Shown here piece after piece: positions 1-8,783 of a stretch of DNA of 34,496 nucleotides. Source of the stretch: JBHJOF01 sp050330055 (GTDB lineage: Bacteria; Pseudomonadota; Alphaproteobacteria; Kiloniellales; JAKSDN01). The notes under the pieces are model-generated. The model was not told the origin of the DNA. It searched no databases and worked only from the letters and a program-made list of their open reading frames with translations. A program made the translations under genes and the position numbers. The stretch covers positions 1 through 34,496 of the forward strand of contig JBHJOF010000316.1 of the NCBI GenBank assembly GCA_050330055.1. Direction: 5' to 3'. Every line of letters starts with the position of its first letter. Position 1 is the stretch's first letter.

Positions 1-211
1 GCGCAACATATTCGGTCCACTTACCGGCCGCGCCCGGGCCCGCGAGCGGACCGTCGAGGCGGACATAGAGGCTGCGGCCCTTTCCATTGTGGACGTCGCC
101 GGCGAACCAGTAGCGTCCCGATCGGTGGCCATTGGCGAGATAGCGGCGGCAGACGTCCTCGGCGCGCGCCGCCAGGCGCCGAGCCAGGTCGGCGGCGGGA
201 TGATCGGTCAT
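1..211 (-). CDS. Primase-like protein (DUF7146/Toprim type), N-terminal part only
   Basis: The reading frame is open from the ATG at 211 to the window edge, giving 70 residues; the C-terminal part lies outside. The N-terminus (MTDHPAADLARRLAARAE, then a CRRYLANG stretch and GRYWFAGDV) resembles the leading domain of Toprim-containing primase-like proteins that often follow strawberry-notch genes on alphaproteobacterial mobile elements. The start is supported by a strong GGGGGAGGG ribosome binding site about 6 nt upstream. Only 15 nt separate it from the end of the helicase gene, so the two are probably cotranscribed. In the family the Toprim catalytic domain comes later, so catalysis cannot be judged here. 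The family assignment rests on memory of similar N-termini and is moderately secure; that this is a real coding start is likely. Confidence 0.68.
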   Translation of the reverse strand, partial: MTDHPAADLARRLAARAEDVCRRYLANGHRSGRYWFAGDVHNGKGRSLYVRLDGPLAGPGAAGKWTEYVA

Positions 212-226
212 GGCACCCTCCCCCGC

Positions 227-3200
227 TCACGCCCGCACTGTGCATTCGAGGACGGGATGGCGGTCGAGGAGCCGGCCGAGAATGACGACGCCTTCCTCAG
301 TGGTCGGAATGAAGAGGCGCAGCTTCCAGGTGATGATCTCGCTCACGAGGCCGAGCGCCTTCAGCAGATCGACGGCGCCCGCCGCGAAGCCAGCGACCTC
401 GAAGCGCTCGGCGTCCATGACGCGGGCGCGGCGCAGGTTGAGCCCCCCGGCGAGGGCGACGCTGGCGCCCCGCTCCATGACCGCCGCCCACACATCGTCC
501 GCGGACAGGGCGTGATGCGCGTCGACACCGAGTGCGGCATAGACGGCGCCCAAGGCCTCGGGGGTCACGAGCCGGCCGATGACGCGCTCGCCGTCGTCGG
601 TCTGCAGGCGGTAGACGCGCATGTTGTCGGCAGGCAGGCGGTTCCAGATCGGCAGCAGGAGCCCGGTGATGACGTGGAACTCGCTCGTCGAGAACTCGGG
701 AACCTCGCTTATCTCCTTCTCCCAGAGCGTGCCAAACCGGTTGTGGGCCGACGGCTCCCAGCGCGAGGTGTTGTAGTCGCGGAGGCTCATAGTCTCGCGG
801 CCCAGGGGGCGGACCAGACGCACGCGCGCCTCGACGCTGCCATTGTCGTGCATGCGGCCGGGTGCGGGGATGCGCACGGCGGCGCGGCTGGAGGCCAGGT
901 TGACGACCAGCTCGCCATGACGCCGCAACGCGATCTGGTGCGCTTCATGCAACGCAAGCGGCCGGTTGCGGTCCCTGCGCCGGACGCGGTAGCTGCGCGT
1001 CTCGGCACCGGTGGCCGGATGGGTGTAAACCGTGCGCCGTTCTGTAACGGCGAAGCTCTCGGCGATCAGCGTCTCGACGCCGACGTCGTAGGTGCCTGAG
1101 GCGATGGCGCCGTCGATCTGCGACTCGAGCCGCGCCTCGAACGCCTCGAAGAGCGCGTTCTGGAGCACGATGCGCAATGCCAGCATGCGGTTGAGAAAGC
1201 GGGTGATGGGCGGCAGGTCTTCCTTGAGGCTGCCGTCCTGGTCCGTGAGCTCGAGCCCGGTGTGCTCGGCGAAGGTCGCGAGCGAGCAGCAGGCGATGCG
1301 CCCGGCGTGAAGCGCCTGGTAGAACTGGCGGAGCGCTGCCTTGGCATAGGGGCTCTCGAGATTGTCCTCGGCGCGGAAGAGACCCTGGCCACCGGTCTGG
1401 CGCTGGCCGCGGGTGATGGCGCCCAGCGTGTCGAGGCGCCGCGCGATGGTCGAGAGGAAGCGCTTCTCGCCCTTGACGTCGGTGGCGACCGGCCGGAACA
1501 CAGGGGGCTGGGCCTGGTTGGTGCGGTTGGAGCGCCCGAGCCCTTGGATCGCGGTGTCGGCCTTCCAGCCAGGCTCCAGGAGATAGTGGACGCGCAGGCG
1601 CCGGTTCCGGGCCCCGAGGTCGGCGTGGTAGCTGCGCCCCGTGCCGCCGGCATCGGAGAAGACGAGGATGCGCTTCTCGTCGTCCATGAAGGCCTGAGTC
1701 TCGCCGAAGTTGGCCGAGACCGGCCGGCTCTCGACGCAGAGCCGGTCGCCGCCGGCGCCGGTCTTGCGCACGACGCGCTTCGCCCGCCCGGTGACCTCGG
1801 CCACCTGCTCGGTGCCGAAGTGCCAGACGATCTGGTCGAGGGCTGCCTGGACCGGCGGGAGGGCGGCCAGGTGCTCGATCAGGCGGTCGCGTCGCTCGAC
1901 CGCTTCGCGCGAGAGAACCGGGTTGCCGTCGGCGTCGTAGATCGGCCGCGACAGGAGGTTGCCGTCCTCGTCGGAATAGACCTCGAAGAGCTGCGTCGGG
2001 AAGGAATGGGCCAGGTATTCGAGGACGTACTCGCGCGGCGTGATGTCGACCGCGATGTCGGACCATTCCGCGGCCGGGATCGCGGCCAAGCGCCGATCGA
2101 GTAGCGCCTCGCCGGTCGAGACCACCTGCACCACGACGGCGTGACCCTCGTCGAGATTGCGCTCGATCGCCTTGATCAGCGTCGGGCACTTCATGGCGGT
2201 CAGGAGGTGGTTGAAGAAGCGCTGCTTGTTGGACTCGAAGGCCGAGCGCGCGGCGGCCTTGGCGTTGCGGTTCAAGGTTCCTTCGGGACCGGTGATGTTG
2301 ACGGCTTCGAGGGCGGCCTCGACGTTCTGGTGGATGATCTTGAAGGCGTCGGCGTAGGCGTCGTAGATCGCGACCTGCTCGGCTGTGAACGCGTGCTCGA
2401 CGATCTCGTAGACGATGCCCTCGTAGGAGAGCGCGCGCGAGGCGTAGAGCCCGAGCGCCTTGAGGTCGCGCGAGATCACCTCCATCGCGGCGATGCCGCC
2501 CGCTTCCATGGCGGCGATGAAGTCGGTGCGGCTGGCAAAGGGGAGGTCGCCAGTGCCCCAGAGCCCGAGCCTCGAGGCATAGGCGAGGTTGTTGACGGTG
2601 GTGGCGCCGGTCGCGGAGACGTAGACCACGCGGGCATTCGACAGCGCGTTCTGCAAGCGCAGGCCTGCCCTACCCTGCTGCGAGGGCGCTTTCTCGCCGC
2701 GGGCGCTCTTGTCGCCGGCGGCGTTGGCCATGGCGTGGGCCTCGTCGAAGACGATCACGCCGTCGAAGCCTGCCCCGGCCTGCCCTTGGGCTTGACCCGA
2801 GGGGCCGGGGTCGCGCCCCAACCATTCGACGATCTGCTGGACCCGCGAGCACTTGCCCTGGCGCTCGGCCGTGCGCAGCGTCGCGTAGGTGGTGAAGAGG
2901 ATGGCGTCGCCGAGCTGGATGGCGGCACCCTGGCGGTAGTGCGAGAGGGCGATGATGTCGCTCTTGGCGCCGCCGAGGGCGGTCCAGTCGCGCACCGCGT
3001 CCTCGATCAGCTTGTCGGACTTGGAGATCCAGAGCGCCCGGCGCCGACCCTTGAGCCAGTTGTCGAGGATGATGCCGGCGACCTGGCGGCCCTTGCCGGC
3101 GCCAGTGCCGTCGCCGAGGAACCAGCCGCGCCGGAAGCGCACGGTGCCCGCGGTCTCAGGCGCGACCGCGCTCACCGCATCGAAGGTCGCATCGACCGCG

Positions 3201-4651
3201 TAGTGGCCGGCAAGCAAGCCCGCATGGGCCTCGCCGGCATAGATCAGGCTCTCGAGCTGGGCGTCGGAGAGAACTCCCTCGTTCACGAGGCGCTCGGGCA
3301 GATGGGGCCGGTAGCGGGGCTTGGGCGGCGCCACCGAGGCCATCGCCGCCGACTGCACCAGCTTGGTCGGATGGGGCTGGGCCCCGGGAATGACGACGGA
3401 CTGGACCTCGTAGCCTTCGTAGAGCGCCTCGGTGATCGGCCTGCCGGCCGGGATCCAGTCGCGGGTCTCATAGGCGAGCTCGACCGTGTCCGGTGCATCG
3501 AGCCGATGTGACGGCCGCCGCAGCGGCAGCCGGCGCTCGGGCTCAGGCGATCCATTGACGCGGACAGCGGGGCGCTGGGGCGTGACTGCTGTCCTGGCGC
3601 CATTGGCGCGCGCGACCGCATCGGGCAATGGCAGCCGTTCGGGGAGGTGAGCTTCGATCAGCGCGAGAAGCGCCTCGACGGTGTCTGCCGTGCCGTGAGA
3701 GGCCGTGCGCGACTCGTGATCGCCTGGGGCAACCTTGTCGATGACGGTGAGCCGGGTCTCCGCCGTGGTCCCGTGCTGCGCATAGACCTTGCCGGCGAGC
3801 CCGGCGGAGAACACGACGCGGGCCCTCTCCTGCCAGCGATCGAAGGTCTCGCGCCAGGCCGGGTTGTCGGGGGCGAAGCTATTGCCGGTGATGGCGATCA
3901 GCCGGCCGCGCTCGGCGAGCCTCGCGAGCGCCGAGCCAACATGCTTCGCCGTGGCGGCGCGGTAGCGTCCCGCCACCGCGGGCGACGCTGAGAACGGTGG
4001 GTTCATGAGCACGACGCTCGGGCGCAGCCCAACCGGCAGGTGGTCGTGGATCTGCTCGGCGTTGTGTCGGGTGACGGGCGCCTTACGAAAGAGTCGCGCG
4101 AGAAGTCCAGCTCGGGTCTCGGCGGTCTCGTTGAGCGCCAGCGCGGCCCCGGCGATCTGCGCGAAGACCGCGAGCAGGCCCGTGCCAGCCGACGGCTCGA
4201 GCACGAGGTCGCCGCGGCCGATGCGTCCCGCCCGGGCGGCGACCGCGGCGAGCGTGATCGGCGTAGAGAACTGCTGGAGGTGCTGGGACTCCTCGGAGCG
4301 CCGGGTCTGGCTGGGCAGACGCTCGGCCAGCCGCGCCAGCATGGCGAGCAGGTCGGCGGGCGTGGCCGCCTGGGCGTCCATGGTGCGGCCGAACTTCTGG
4401 AGGAACAGGACCTGGGCGACCTCGACGGCCTCGTAGGCGTCCTTCCAGACCCAGGCGCCCTCGGCGTCGGAAGCGCCGAAGGCCTCCTCCATGGCGCAGC
4501 GCAACAGCTTGGCGTCCAGGACGCGGCCTTTCTCGAGGAGGCGACCGAGGATGGTCCCGGCATGAAAAAGCCCCGAGACCTTGTCCGGGGCTTGCGGGGA
4601 AAAGAGAGGGAGCGCACCCCCTTGGCGGGGCGCGGGAGCGGTGGTCGGCAT
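227..4651 (-). CDS. N6-adenine methyltransferase / strawberry notch helicase fusion
   Basis: This 1474-residue protein combines two enzymes. The N-terminal part has a SAM-binding motif (LEPSAGTG, residues 151-158) and the catalytic NPPF of N6-adenine methyltransferases (217-220). The middle and C-terminal parts form a strawberry-notch SF2 helicase: a Walker-A-like GDGTGAGKG (513-521), DEAH (636-639), motif III-like SATGATT (679-685), and a motif VI region GLGRSNRTNQ (1037-1046). The architecture recalls the large DarB antirestriction protein of phage P1, so protecting the element's DNA from host restriction is a reasonable inference; a role in replication or transfer is the alternative. The start is set by GGAGA 7 nt before the ATG. 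All motifs appear intact and no frameshift is visible. Neighbours are a 141-aa protein upstream and the primase-like gene downstream. Confidence 0.93.
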   Translation of the reverse strand: MPTTAPAPRQGGALPLFSPQAPDKVSGLFHAGTILGRLLEKGRVLDAKLLRCAMEEAFGASDAEGAWVWKDAYEAVEVAQVLFLQKFGRTMDAQAATPADLLAMLARLAERLPSQTRRSEESQHLQQFSTPITLAAVAARAGRIGRGDLVLEPSAGTGLLAVFAQIAGAALALNETAETRAGLLARLFRKAPVTRHNAEQIHDHLPVGLRPSVVLMNPPFSASPAVAGRYRAATAKHVGSALARLAERGRLIAITGNSFAPDNPAWRETFDRWQERARVVFSAGLAGKVYAQHGTTAETRLTVIDKVAPGDHESRTASHGTADTVEALLALIEAHLPERLPLPDAVARANGARTAVTPQRPAVRVNGSPEPERRLPLRRPSHRLDAPDTVELAYETRDWIPAGRPITEALYEGYEVQSVVIPGAQPHPTKLVQSAAMASVAPPKPRYRPHLPERLVNEGVLSDAQLESLIYAGEAHAGLLAGHYAVDATFDAVSAVAPETAGTVRFRRGWFLGDGTGAGKGRQVAGIILDNWLKGRRRALWISKSDKLIEDAVRDWTALGGAKSDIIALSHYRQGAAIQLGDAILFTTYATLRTAERQGKCSRVQQIVEWLGRDPGPSGQAQGQAGAGFDGVIVFDEAHAMANAAGDKSARGEKAPSQQGRAGLRLQNALSNARVVYVSATGATTVNNLAYASRLGLWGTGDLPFASRTDFIAAMEAGGIAAMEVISRDLKALGLYASRALSYEGIVYEIVEHAFTAEQVAIYDAYADAFKIIHQNVEAALEAVNITGPEGTLNRNAKAAARSAFESNKQRFFNHLLTAMKCPTLIKAIERNLDEGHAVVVQVVSTGEALLDRRLAAIPAAEWSDIAVDITPREYVLEYLAHSFPTQLFEVYSDEDGNLLSRPIYDADGNPVLSREAVERRDRLIEHLAALPPVQAALDQIVWHFGTEQVAEVTGRAKRVVRKTGAGGDRLCVESRPVSANFGETQAFMDDEKRILVFSDAGGTGRSYHADLGARNRRLRVHYLLEPGWKADTAIQGLGRSNRTNQAQPPVFRPVATDVKGEKRFLSTIARRLDTLGAITRGQRQTGGQGLFRAEDNLESPYAKAALRQFYQALHAGRIACCSLATFAEHTGLELTDQDGSLKEDLPPITRFLNRMLALRIVLQNALFEAFEARLESQIDGAIASGTYDVGVETLIAESFAVTERRTVYTHPATGAETRSYRVRRRDRNRPLALHEAHQIALRRHGELVVNLASSRAAVRIPAPGRMHDNGSVEARVRLVRPLGRETMSLRDYNTSRWEPSAHNRFGTLWEKEISEVPEFSTSEFHVITGLLLPIWNRLPADNMRVYRLQTDDGERVIGRLVTPEALGAVYAALGVDAHHALSADDVWAAVMERGASVALAGGLNLRRARVMDAERFEVAGFAAGAVDLLKALGLVSEIITWKLRLFIPTTEEGVVILGRLLDRHPVLECTVRA

Positions 4652-4669
4652 GGCGGGTCTCCAAGAGCG

Positions 4670-4730
4670 GGGAACGGGCGCCCCGACGGACCGCGCTCTC
4701 TTTCGTCCCGCCCGGGCTTCGCCCGTTCCC
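4670..4730 (-). promoter_or_regulatory. Long inverted repeat in the leader of the helicase gene
   Basis: A perfect 11-bp inverted repeat (GGGAACGGGCG at 4670-4680, CGCCCGTTCCC at 4720-4730) encloses about 39 nt. It lies just upstream of the start of the methyltransferase/helicase gene at 4651. It could form a leader stem in the mRNA, or terminate transcription arriving from the 141-aa gene. The enclosed part contains GCGCTCTC, loosely like the CTCTCTCTCGCC core of the two leader hairpins further upstream. Function is inferred only from position. Confidence 0.35.
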
Positions 4731-4818
4731 GGCCTCCCCTCTCGCTCTCGTACCGATGGGCTGAGCGTAGGGCCGGTTCAGCACGACGCGCGGCCGGCCG
4801 CAGTTATCGAAGTGCTCC

Positions 4819-5244
4819 TCAAGGACTTCGGTCAGTGAGAGTGAATTCGTCGCCGATCTCGTCACGGCGGATGTCGTAGACAGCGGGATCGAGACCCTCG
4901 GTGTCATAGTCCTTGACCAGGACGCGCACTCGGCCACCCGCGACAGTGACGTCCTGCACGCTGCCGCTCTCTATGATCACGGTGACGGTGGGCGGCTCGC
5001 CCTCTTCGGTGAAGCGGTCTGGGATCGGTAGCACCGAGCTAAAGGTCGACCAGGGGTCGGCGTCGGCGCCCTCGGCCACGGCATCGACAAAGGTCGGTCC
5101 GCAATGGTCGAGCGCCCTCCAGTGGGGATCGTCGTTGGCCTTCTCGATGGCCTGTTCAAGGGCGGCCTCGAGGCTCTCCGCCTCCACCTGCACGGTGTTG
5201 GCGTAGTAGGCGGCGTAGCCGCATTGCACGGTGTAGGTGGTCAT
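4819..5244 (-). CDS. Conserved mobile-element accessory protein, 141 aa
   Basis: This is an acidic 141-residue protein without signal peptide or membrane segment. The N-terminal half (TVQCGYAAYYANTVQVEAES, then an ALEQAIEKAND helix) and the FVDAVAEGADADPW and VTVIIESG stretches resemble a family of small uncharacterised proteins encoded beside ParB and DUF2958 genes on alphaproteobacterial plasmids; that resemblance is from memory. Its ATG at 5244 overlaps the TGA of the DUF2958 gene by 4 nt (ATGA), so translation of the two is probably coupled. The function is unknown. The gene is followed by a long leader and the helicase gene on the same strand. Confidence 0.8.
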   Translation of the reverse strand: MTTYTVQCGYAAYYANTVQVEAESLEAALEQAIEKANDDPHWRALDHCGPTFVDAVAEGADADPWSTFSSVLPIPDRFTEEGEPPTVTVIIESGSVQDVTVAGGRVRVLVKDYDTEGLDPAVYDIRRDEIGDEFTLTDRSP

Positions 5245-5648
5245 GGCGCGTCTCCGGTGTCAGAGCGATCGAGAGGATGGCCGAGGCGGAGGGCGGCGTC
5301 GTCGAGCAGCCGCGTCGCGGTGACGATCGTGCCCGCGAGGCGCGCAGCCTCGGCATAGACACTCAAGAGGTAGCGGGCCTCGAAATAGAGATCGCGCTCG
5401 ATACCGAGGCCGAGCCGGCCCCTCACGCTCCTGAGCTCGCTGAGCCGGACGCTGCCGAGCTCGGGGAAGCCGAGCCCGGGATCGCAGAGTCCGAACAGGA
5501 TGTCCGGCTCGTCAGGGTCCATCTGGGTGATGAGCCAGGTGGCCGCGCCGCAGGGGTCGAAGAACTTGGCCACCGGCCGGTGGTCCTCGTCGGGCCGGCG
5601 GCCGTTCTCGAGCAGCCGGCGCTCTATCTCCTTGGTGATGAGCTTCAT
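5241..5648 (-). CDS. DUF2958 domain protein, left copy
   Basis: This 135-residue protein belongs to the DUF2958 family. It begins MKLITKEIERRLLENG and carries the core PDILFGLCDPGLGFPELG followed by VRLSELRSVRGRLGLGIERD. The function is unknown, but the family is frequent on conjugative plasmids and integrative elements. A second, clearly paralogous copy lies at 33857-34216. This copy has a longer C-terminus ending in LDRSDTGDAP. Its stop codon overlaps the start of the 141-aa gene by 4 nt. The leader contains a perfect hairpin (5674-5694) that shares an 18-mer with the leader of the left parB gene, which suggests common control. Confidence 0.88.
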   Translation of the reverse strand: MKLITKEIERRLLENGRRPDEDHRPVAKFFDPCGAATWLITQMDPDEPDILFGLCDPGLGFPELGSVRLSELRSVRGRLGLGIERDLYFEARYLLSVYAEAARLAGTIVTATRLLDDAALRLGHPLDRSDTGDAP

Positions 5649-5673
5649 GGGGGAGCTCCCGTCAGCGACGAGC

Positions 5674-5694
5674 GGCGAGAGCCTCTCTCTCGCC
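5674..5694 (-). promoter_or_regulatory. Leader hairpin (8-5-8) shared with parB leader
   Basis: A perfect 8-bp stem (GGCGAGAG / CTCTCGCC) with a 5-nt loop lies 26 nt upstream of the DUF2958 start. The 18-mer AGAGCCTCTCTCTCGCCT (plus strand, 5678-5695) recurs exactly at 8463-8480 upstream of parB. It could be an RNA leader, an attenuator, or the DNA site of a regulator of the element. The repeat and symmetry are seen; the role is inferred. Confidence 0.5.
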
Positions 5695-5880
5695 TGGGAA
5701 CCCGTCGGCCCGACGGGGCGCCGCCCTCTTCCTCGTCCACTCCGCCGAAGCAGCCGCCCCGGCTGCGAAGGCCGGATCGGGCGAAGCGGTGACGGTCTCG
5801 GAAGCGCGGTGCGCGATCGAGTTCTCGGGATGGCGGTGGTTAGGAGAGATCGGAGGAGCGCGACTCCAGTACCGCTGGTC

Positions 5881-6270
5881 TCAGGTGTCGACGACCGTGA
5901 CGTTCCGCTGCGCGAGCATGTGGCGCAGGGTCTCGGTCTCTTCGCGGGACACCTCGTCGAGATAGCCGGGGTCGCTGTCGCTCTCGATGCCCCACAGGCC
6001 GGGGCTCTCGACGACCTGGATGACGGCTGCCTCGCCGAGTCCGATGAGCAACGCGGCCCGCGCCTTGATGGCGATGCAATGCCATGCACCCGCGCGATAG
6101 GCAGCCAGGCGTTCGGCGTTCTGTGCGGCGTAATCGGGATCGGCGTCGGGATCGAGGTATGAGAGATCAGGGTCGGACTCGTGTTCCTCGATGCGCTCGA
6201 TATCGCAGGCGCGCACCGTCATGAGACGCTGGCCGGACACGCGATCGAGCATGCGGTAGTCCGTTGTCAT
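5881..6270 (-). CDS. Hypothetical accessory protein of the ParB module, 129 aa
   Basis: This is a strongly acidic 129-residue protein. The start (MTTDYRMLDRVSGQRL) is preceded by GGAGA 8 nt before the ATG at 6270. The middle has a DPDLSYLDPDADPDYAAQN stretch, and the C-terminal half holds SPGLWGIESDSDPGYLDEV, a motif I associate with small uncharacterised proteins on alphaproteobacterial plasmids and ICE-like elements. No catalytic residues, signal peptide or membrane segment are visible. It lies 82 nt downstream of the parB stop and 232 nt upstream of the DUF2958 start, all on one strand, and so belongs to the same module. The function is unknown. Confidence 0.78.
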   Translation of the reverse strand: MTTDYRMLDRVSGQRLMTVRACDIERIEEHESDPDLSYLDPDADPDYAAQNAERLAAYRAGAWHCIAIKARAALLIGLGEAAVIQVVESPGLWGIESDSDPGYLDEVSREETETLRHMLAQRNVTVVDT

Positions 6271-6352
6271 GGTGGATCTCCGGTATCGGGAGCACGGAAA
6301 GGACCGGCGGCGTGCCGCGCGCGGCATCCCCGCCGGTTGTCGTCGACATGCC

Positions 6353-8434
6353 TTAGGCTCGGGATGCGTCGACGTCCGCAGGCTGTGTGTCCGCGGTCAG
6401 GAAGGCCGGCACCGTTTCCGCCTCCGTGTCCGTGTCGGGCTCGTCATCGGGCCGGTCAGGCGCGTCGACGGTGTCCGCGTCGGCCGGCGACAGCGCATCG
6501 TGCGACACGCCATACGCCATGCCGGGCGGGACCCAGGCGCTGGCCCGCGCGGCGGTCTCGGGGTCGAGGCCGAGCGTGGCCACGCCGTCGCCTGCGAACG
6601 CGGCTTCCATCGCCTTGGCGAGCACCGGCTTCTTGTCCTTGGCGTGGTCGCGCTCCCAGCGGTCACCGAGAACGGCAGCGCCGACCTCGAGCGCATGGGA
6701 CTTCCTGACCCGTCCCCAGTAATTGTCGGCGGTAGGCCGCCAATGGGCGGCGAAGTCGAATCCGAGCCGACCGCCGACCTGTTCGATTACCGGGTTCGCC
6801 TTGTCCTCGAAGGCGAGCTGGGGCTGGAGGGTCTGCGCGATGCACCAGGCGAACAGCGCCTGCTTGGCCTCGGACGAGAGGGCGCACATCTCGGCAAAGC
6901 CCTCGGCCGTTGGAAGGCCGAGCCAGGCGACATCGAGCCCCTCGTGCCGGACCGCCAGGCGTCGGGCGGCTGGCGTGTCTTTGAGATCACCCAAAGAACT
7001 GTACTCGTGGGTCTGGACCGCGCGGAGGTCGAGGGGATTGGCGCGATAGCCGAGGTGGAGGATATCGATGCACAGGCTGTAAAGCGCGACGTCGAAGGCC
7101 GCCTCGAAGTCCTCGGCCAAGTAGCCCTTGGTGATCTGCAGGCGGTGGGCTTTCAGGTCGTCGATCAGTCCCTGGCTGAAGCCGTGCGCCTTGCGGACCG
7201 CCTGCTCGCCAGACAGGGGCGCCCAGACCGGCTCGTCCAATGGCATTGCGCCCGGCTCTTCACCGTCGTGGCCATCGCCCTCGCCGGCGATCTCGTCGCG
7301 CGGGATCAGGCCCTCGTAGAGCTGGAAGTCGCCGTCATGGCCGATGGTGACGATGCAGCCGGCGCGCTTGCAGTCGTCTTCGCTGTACGCGACGTGCTCC
7401 TGGACGATCTGCTGCAGCTCCTCGCGCCGGGCTGCGAGTTGGTCGGCCTCGGCTTCGAGCTCCTCTGTCCAGTCGTCCTCGTCGACGCTCATGAGCTCGT
7501 CCTCGCGCCGGTCGAGGTGCTCCAGCTCCTCGGTGACCTCCGCCGGGACGTCGACCGGCTGGGGATAGACCCGGGCGAACTCCGCGGTGAAGCCGTAGTC
7601 GGGCTCGAGCATGGGCTTGGCCCACTTCCAGGTGGCCTCGAGCTCCTTGGCCTTGGTTTCGAGCTTCTGGAGCGCGAGCTTGTGGACCAGCTTGACGTCG
7701 TCGAGATAGCCCTCATCCCGCTCGCTGAAGAGGTCGCGGGTCACGCGCCCGCCCGCCTGCTCGTAGGCCTTGACGCCCACGAAACGGCCGAGGCGCGAGC
7801 CGGCGGCTATCGCTTTCTCGGTCAGAAGGCGGCGGACCGTGTGGGGCGAGACGCCGCAGTGCTCGTTCCTGACCTGCTTCCAGACCGCGAGCTGGCGCTT
7901 GTGGCTGTCCGACAAGGTAAAGGCCGTCAGCGTCTCGAGGTCCATCTCCTCGGCGCGGTAGGCGGCAAGGAGCTTGGGCGCCACCTTGCCGAGCTTGAGG
8001 CGCTGGCGGACGAGCTTCTCGGAGACACCGAAGCGGGCCGCGATCCCGGGTACTGTCTCGCCCGTGTCGACGAGGGCGGCGAAAGCCTCGAACTGATCGG
8101 CCGGATGCATTGCTTCGCGGACGATGTTCTCAGCAAGCGAGAGCTCCGCAACCTGCTCCGTCCGGACCAAGCAGGGGACGACGCAGTCCGGCGGCAACTT
8201 GCCCTCCGCCTGGAGGGCCTTCAAGGCCGCGAGGCGCCGGCCGCCGGCGATCACCTCATGGGTACCCTCGCCGTTGGCCGGGGCGACGACGAGGTTCTGC
8301 TGGAGCCCATGGACGGCGATGCTCGCCTTGAGCTCCGCGCTGGCGGTCTCGGAGGACGGCGTTTTGCGCGCGTTGCGCGGGGACTTGACGAGCTTGTCGA
8401 GGGGGATGTTCTGGATGAGATCGGGAGCGTACAT
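6353..8434 (-). CDS. ParB/RepB/Spo0J-family nuclease-like protein, left copy
   Basis: This 693-residue protein starts with a ParB N-terminal domain: NARK near residue 21, the AGGRRLAALKAL nucleotide-binding box (63-74) and the ENIVREAMHPADQFEAF box (102-118). A helix-turn-helix follows (about 125-150, GIAARFGVSEKLVRQRLKLG). The remaining 500 residues are helical and acidic, with a coiled-coil-like EELEAEADQLAARREELQQI stretch; this is far longer than chromosomal ParB (about 300 aa) but typical of plasmid/ICE versions. Such proteins bind DNA and are thought to act in maintenance or gene control of the element. No parA lies nearby, so a classical partition role is unproven. A GAGGATC ribosome binding site and the leader hairpin at 8459-8479 precede the ATG. 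A second homologue lies at 31689-33482. Confidence 0.9.
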   Translation of the reverse strand: MYAPDLIQNIPLDKLVKSPRNARKTPSSETASAELKASIAVHGLQQNLVVAPANGEGTHEVIAGGRRLAALKALQAEGKLPPDCVVPCLVRTEQVAELSLAENIVREAMHPADQFEAFAALVDTGETVPGIAARFGVSEKLVRQRLKLGKVAPKLLAAYRAEEMDLETLTAFTLSDSHKRQLAVWKQVRNEHCGVSPHTVRRLLTEKAIAAGSRLGRFVGVKAYEQAGGRVTRDLFSERDEGYLDDVKLVHKLALQKLETKAKELEATWKWAKPMLEPDYGFTAEFARVYPQPVDVPAEVTEELEHLDRREDELMSVDEDDWTEELEAEADQLAARREELQQIVQEHVAYSEDDCKRAGCIVTIGHDGDFQLYEGLIPRDEIAGEGDGHDGEEPGAMPLDEPVWAPLSGEQAVRKAHGFSQGLIDDLKAHRLQITKGYLAEDFEAAFDVALYSLCIDILHLGYRANPLDLRAVQTHEYSSLGDLKDTPAARRLAVRHEGLDVAWLGLPTAEGFAEMCALSSEAKQALFAWCIAQTLQPQLAFEDKANPVIEQVGGRLGFDFAAHWRPTADNYWGRVRKSHALEVGAAVLGDRWERDHAKDKKPVLAKAMEAAFAGDGVATLGLDPETAARASAWVPPGMAYGVSHDALSPADADTVDAPDRPDDEPDTDTEAETVPAFLTADTQPADVDASRA

Positions 8435-8458
8435 CGGGGATCCTCTCTGCGACGGGCC

Positions 8459-8479
8459 GGCAAGAGCCTCTCTCTCGCC
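8459..8479 (-). promoter_or_regulatory. Leader hairpin upstream of left parB
   Basis: This is an imperfect 8-5-8 hairpin (one mismatch, GGCAAGAG against CTCTCGCC), starting 25 nt upstream of the parB ATG. It contains the same 18-mer (8463-8480) as the DUF2958 leader at 5678-5695. The duplication of a leader element inside one module suggests coordinated regulation. Confidence 0.45.
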
Positions 8480-8675
8480 TCCAGAACCCATCACAGATCC
8501 CCAATCGCCCTCTCCCTCTCGGGGTCCCTGCAGCGATCACGAGCACTCCGGGGCAACCCAACGAGCTCGATATCCGGCCACCTGCTGAGCCCAGTATGTG
8601 CGTGCCCTGTTTCAAGTCGTCAGCCGGAAGGGAGTTTGCAGGACCCTGACCTCCCAGTTCCTATCCAGCTAGGCA

Positions 8676-8693
8676 GCTATTCAATAGAATAGC
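8676..8693. repeat. Inverted repeat upstream of the NTase-HEPN gene
   Basis: GCTATTC and GAATAGC form a perfect 7-bp inverted repeat with a 4-nt spacer, about 90 nt before the ATG at 8784. This size and position suit an operator, perhaps for self-regulation as in toxin-antitoxin loci, but no regulator is identified. Confidence 0.4.
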
Positions 8694-8783
8694 CCAGGCA
8701 TATGATTTCACTCTTCAAATTCGCCGCCGCAAGCTGTAGAAGCAGCGAGACTGACGATCTATAGGACTGCCAACACCCGACTG

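Larger units (their letters stand above)
8435..8783. other. Intergenic region between parB and the NTase-HEPN gene
   Basis: This region separates divergent genes, so both promoters must lie here. It holds the parB leader hairpin, a pyrimidine-rich stretch around 8500-8522 and the inverted repeat at 8676-8693. No convincing coding sequence was found. Confidence 0.6.

Noticed and set aside
89..1099. Long plus-strand open frame of 336 codons
   Set aside because: It lies entirely opposite the helicase and primase-like genes; the translation has no family resemblance and is an antisense shadow typical of high GC.
6269..8692. Plus-strand open frame of 807 codons opposite parB
   Set aside because: The opposite strand encodes a clear ParB protein with conserved motifs and a good start; the plus frame has biased, Leu/Val/Asp-rich shadow composition.
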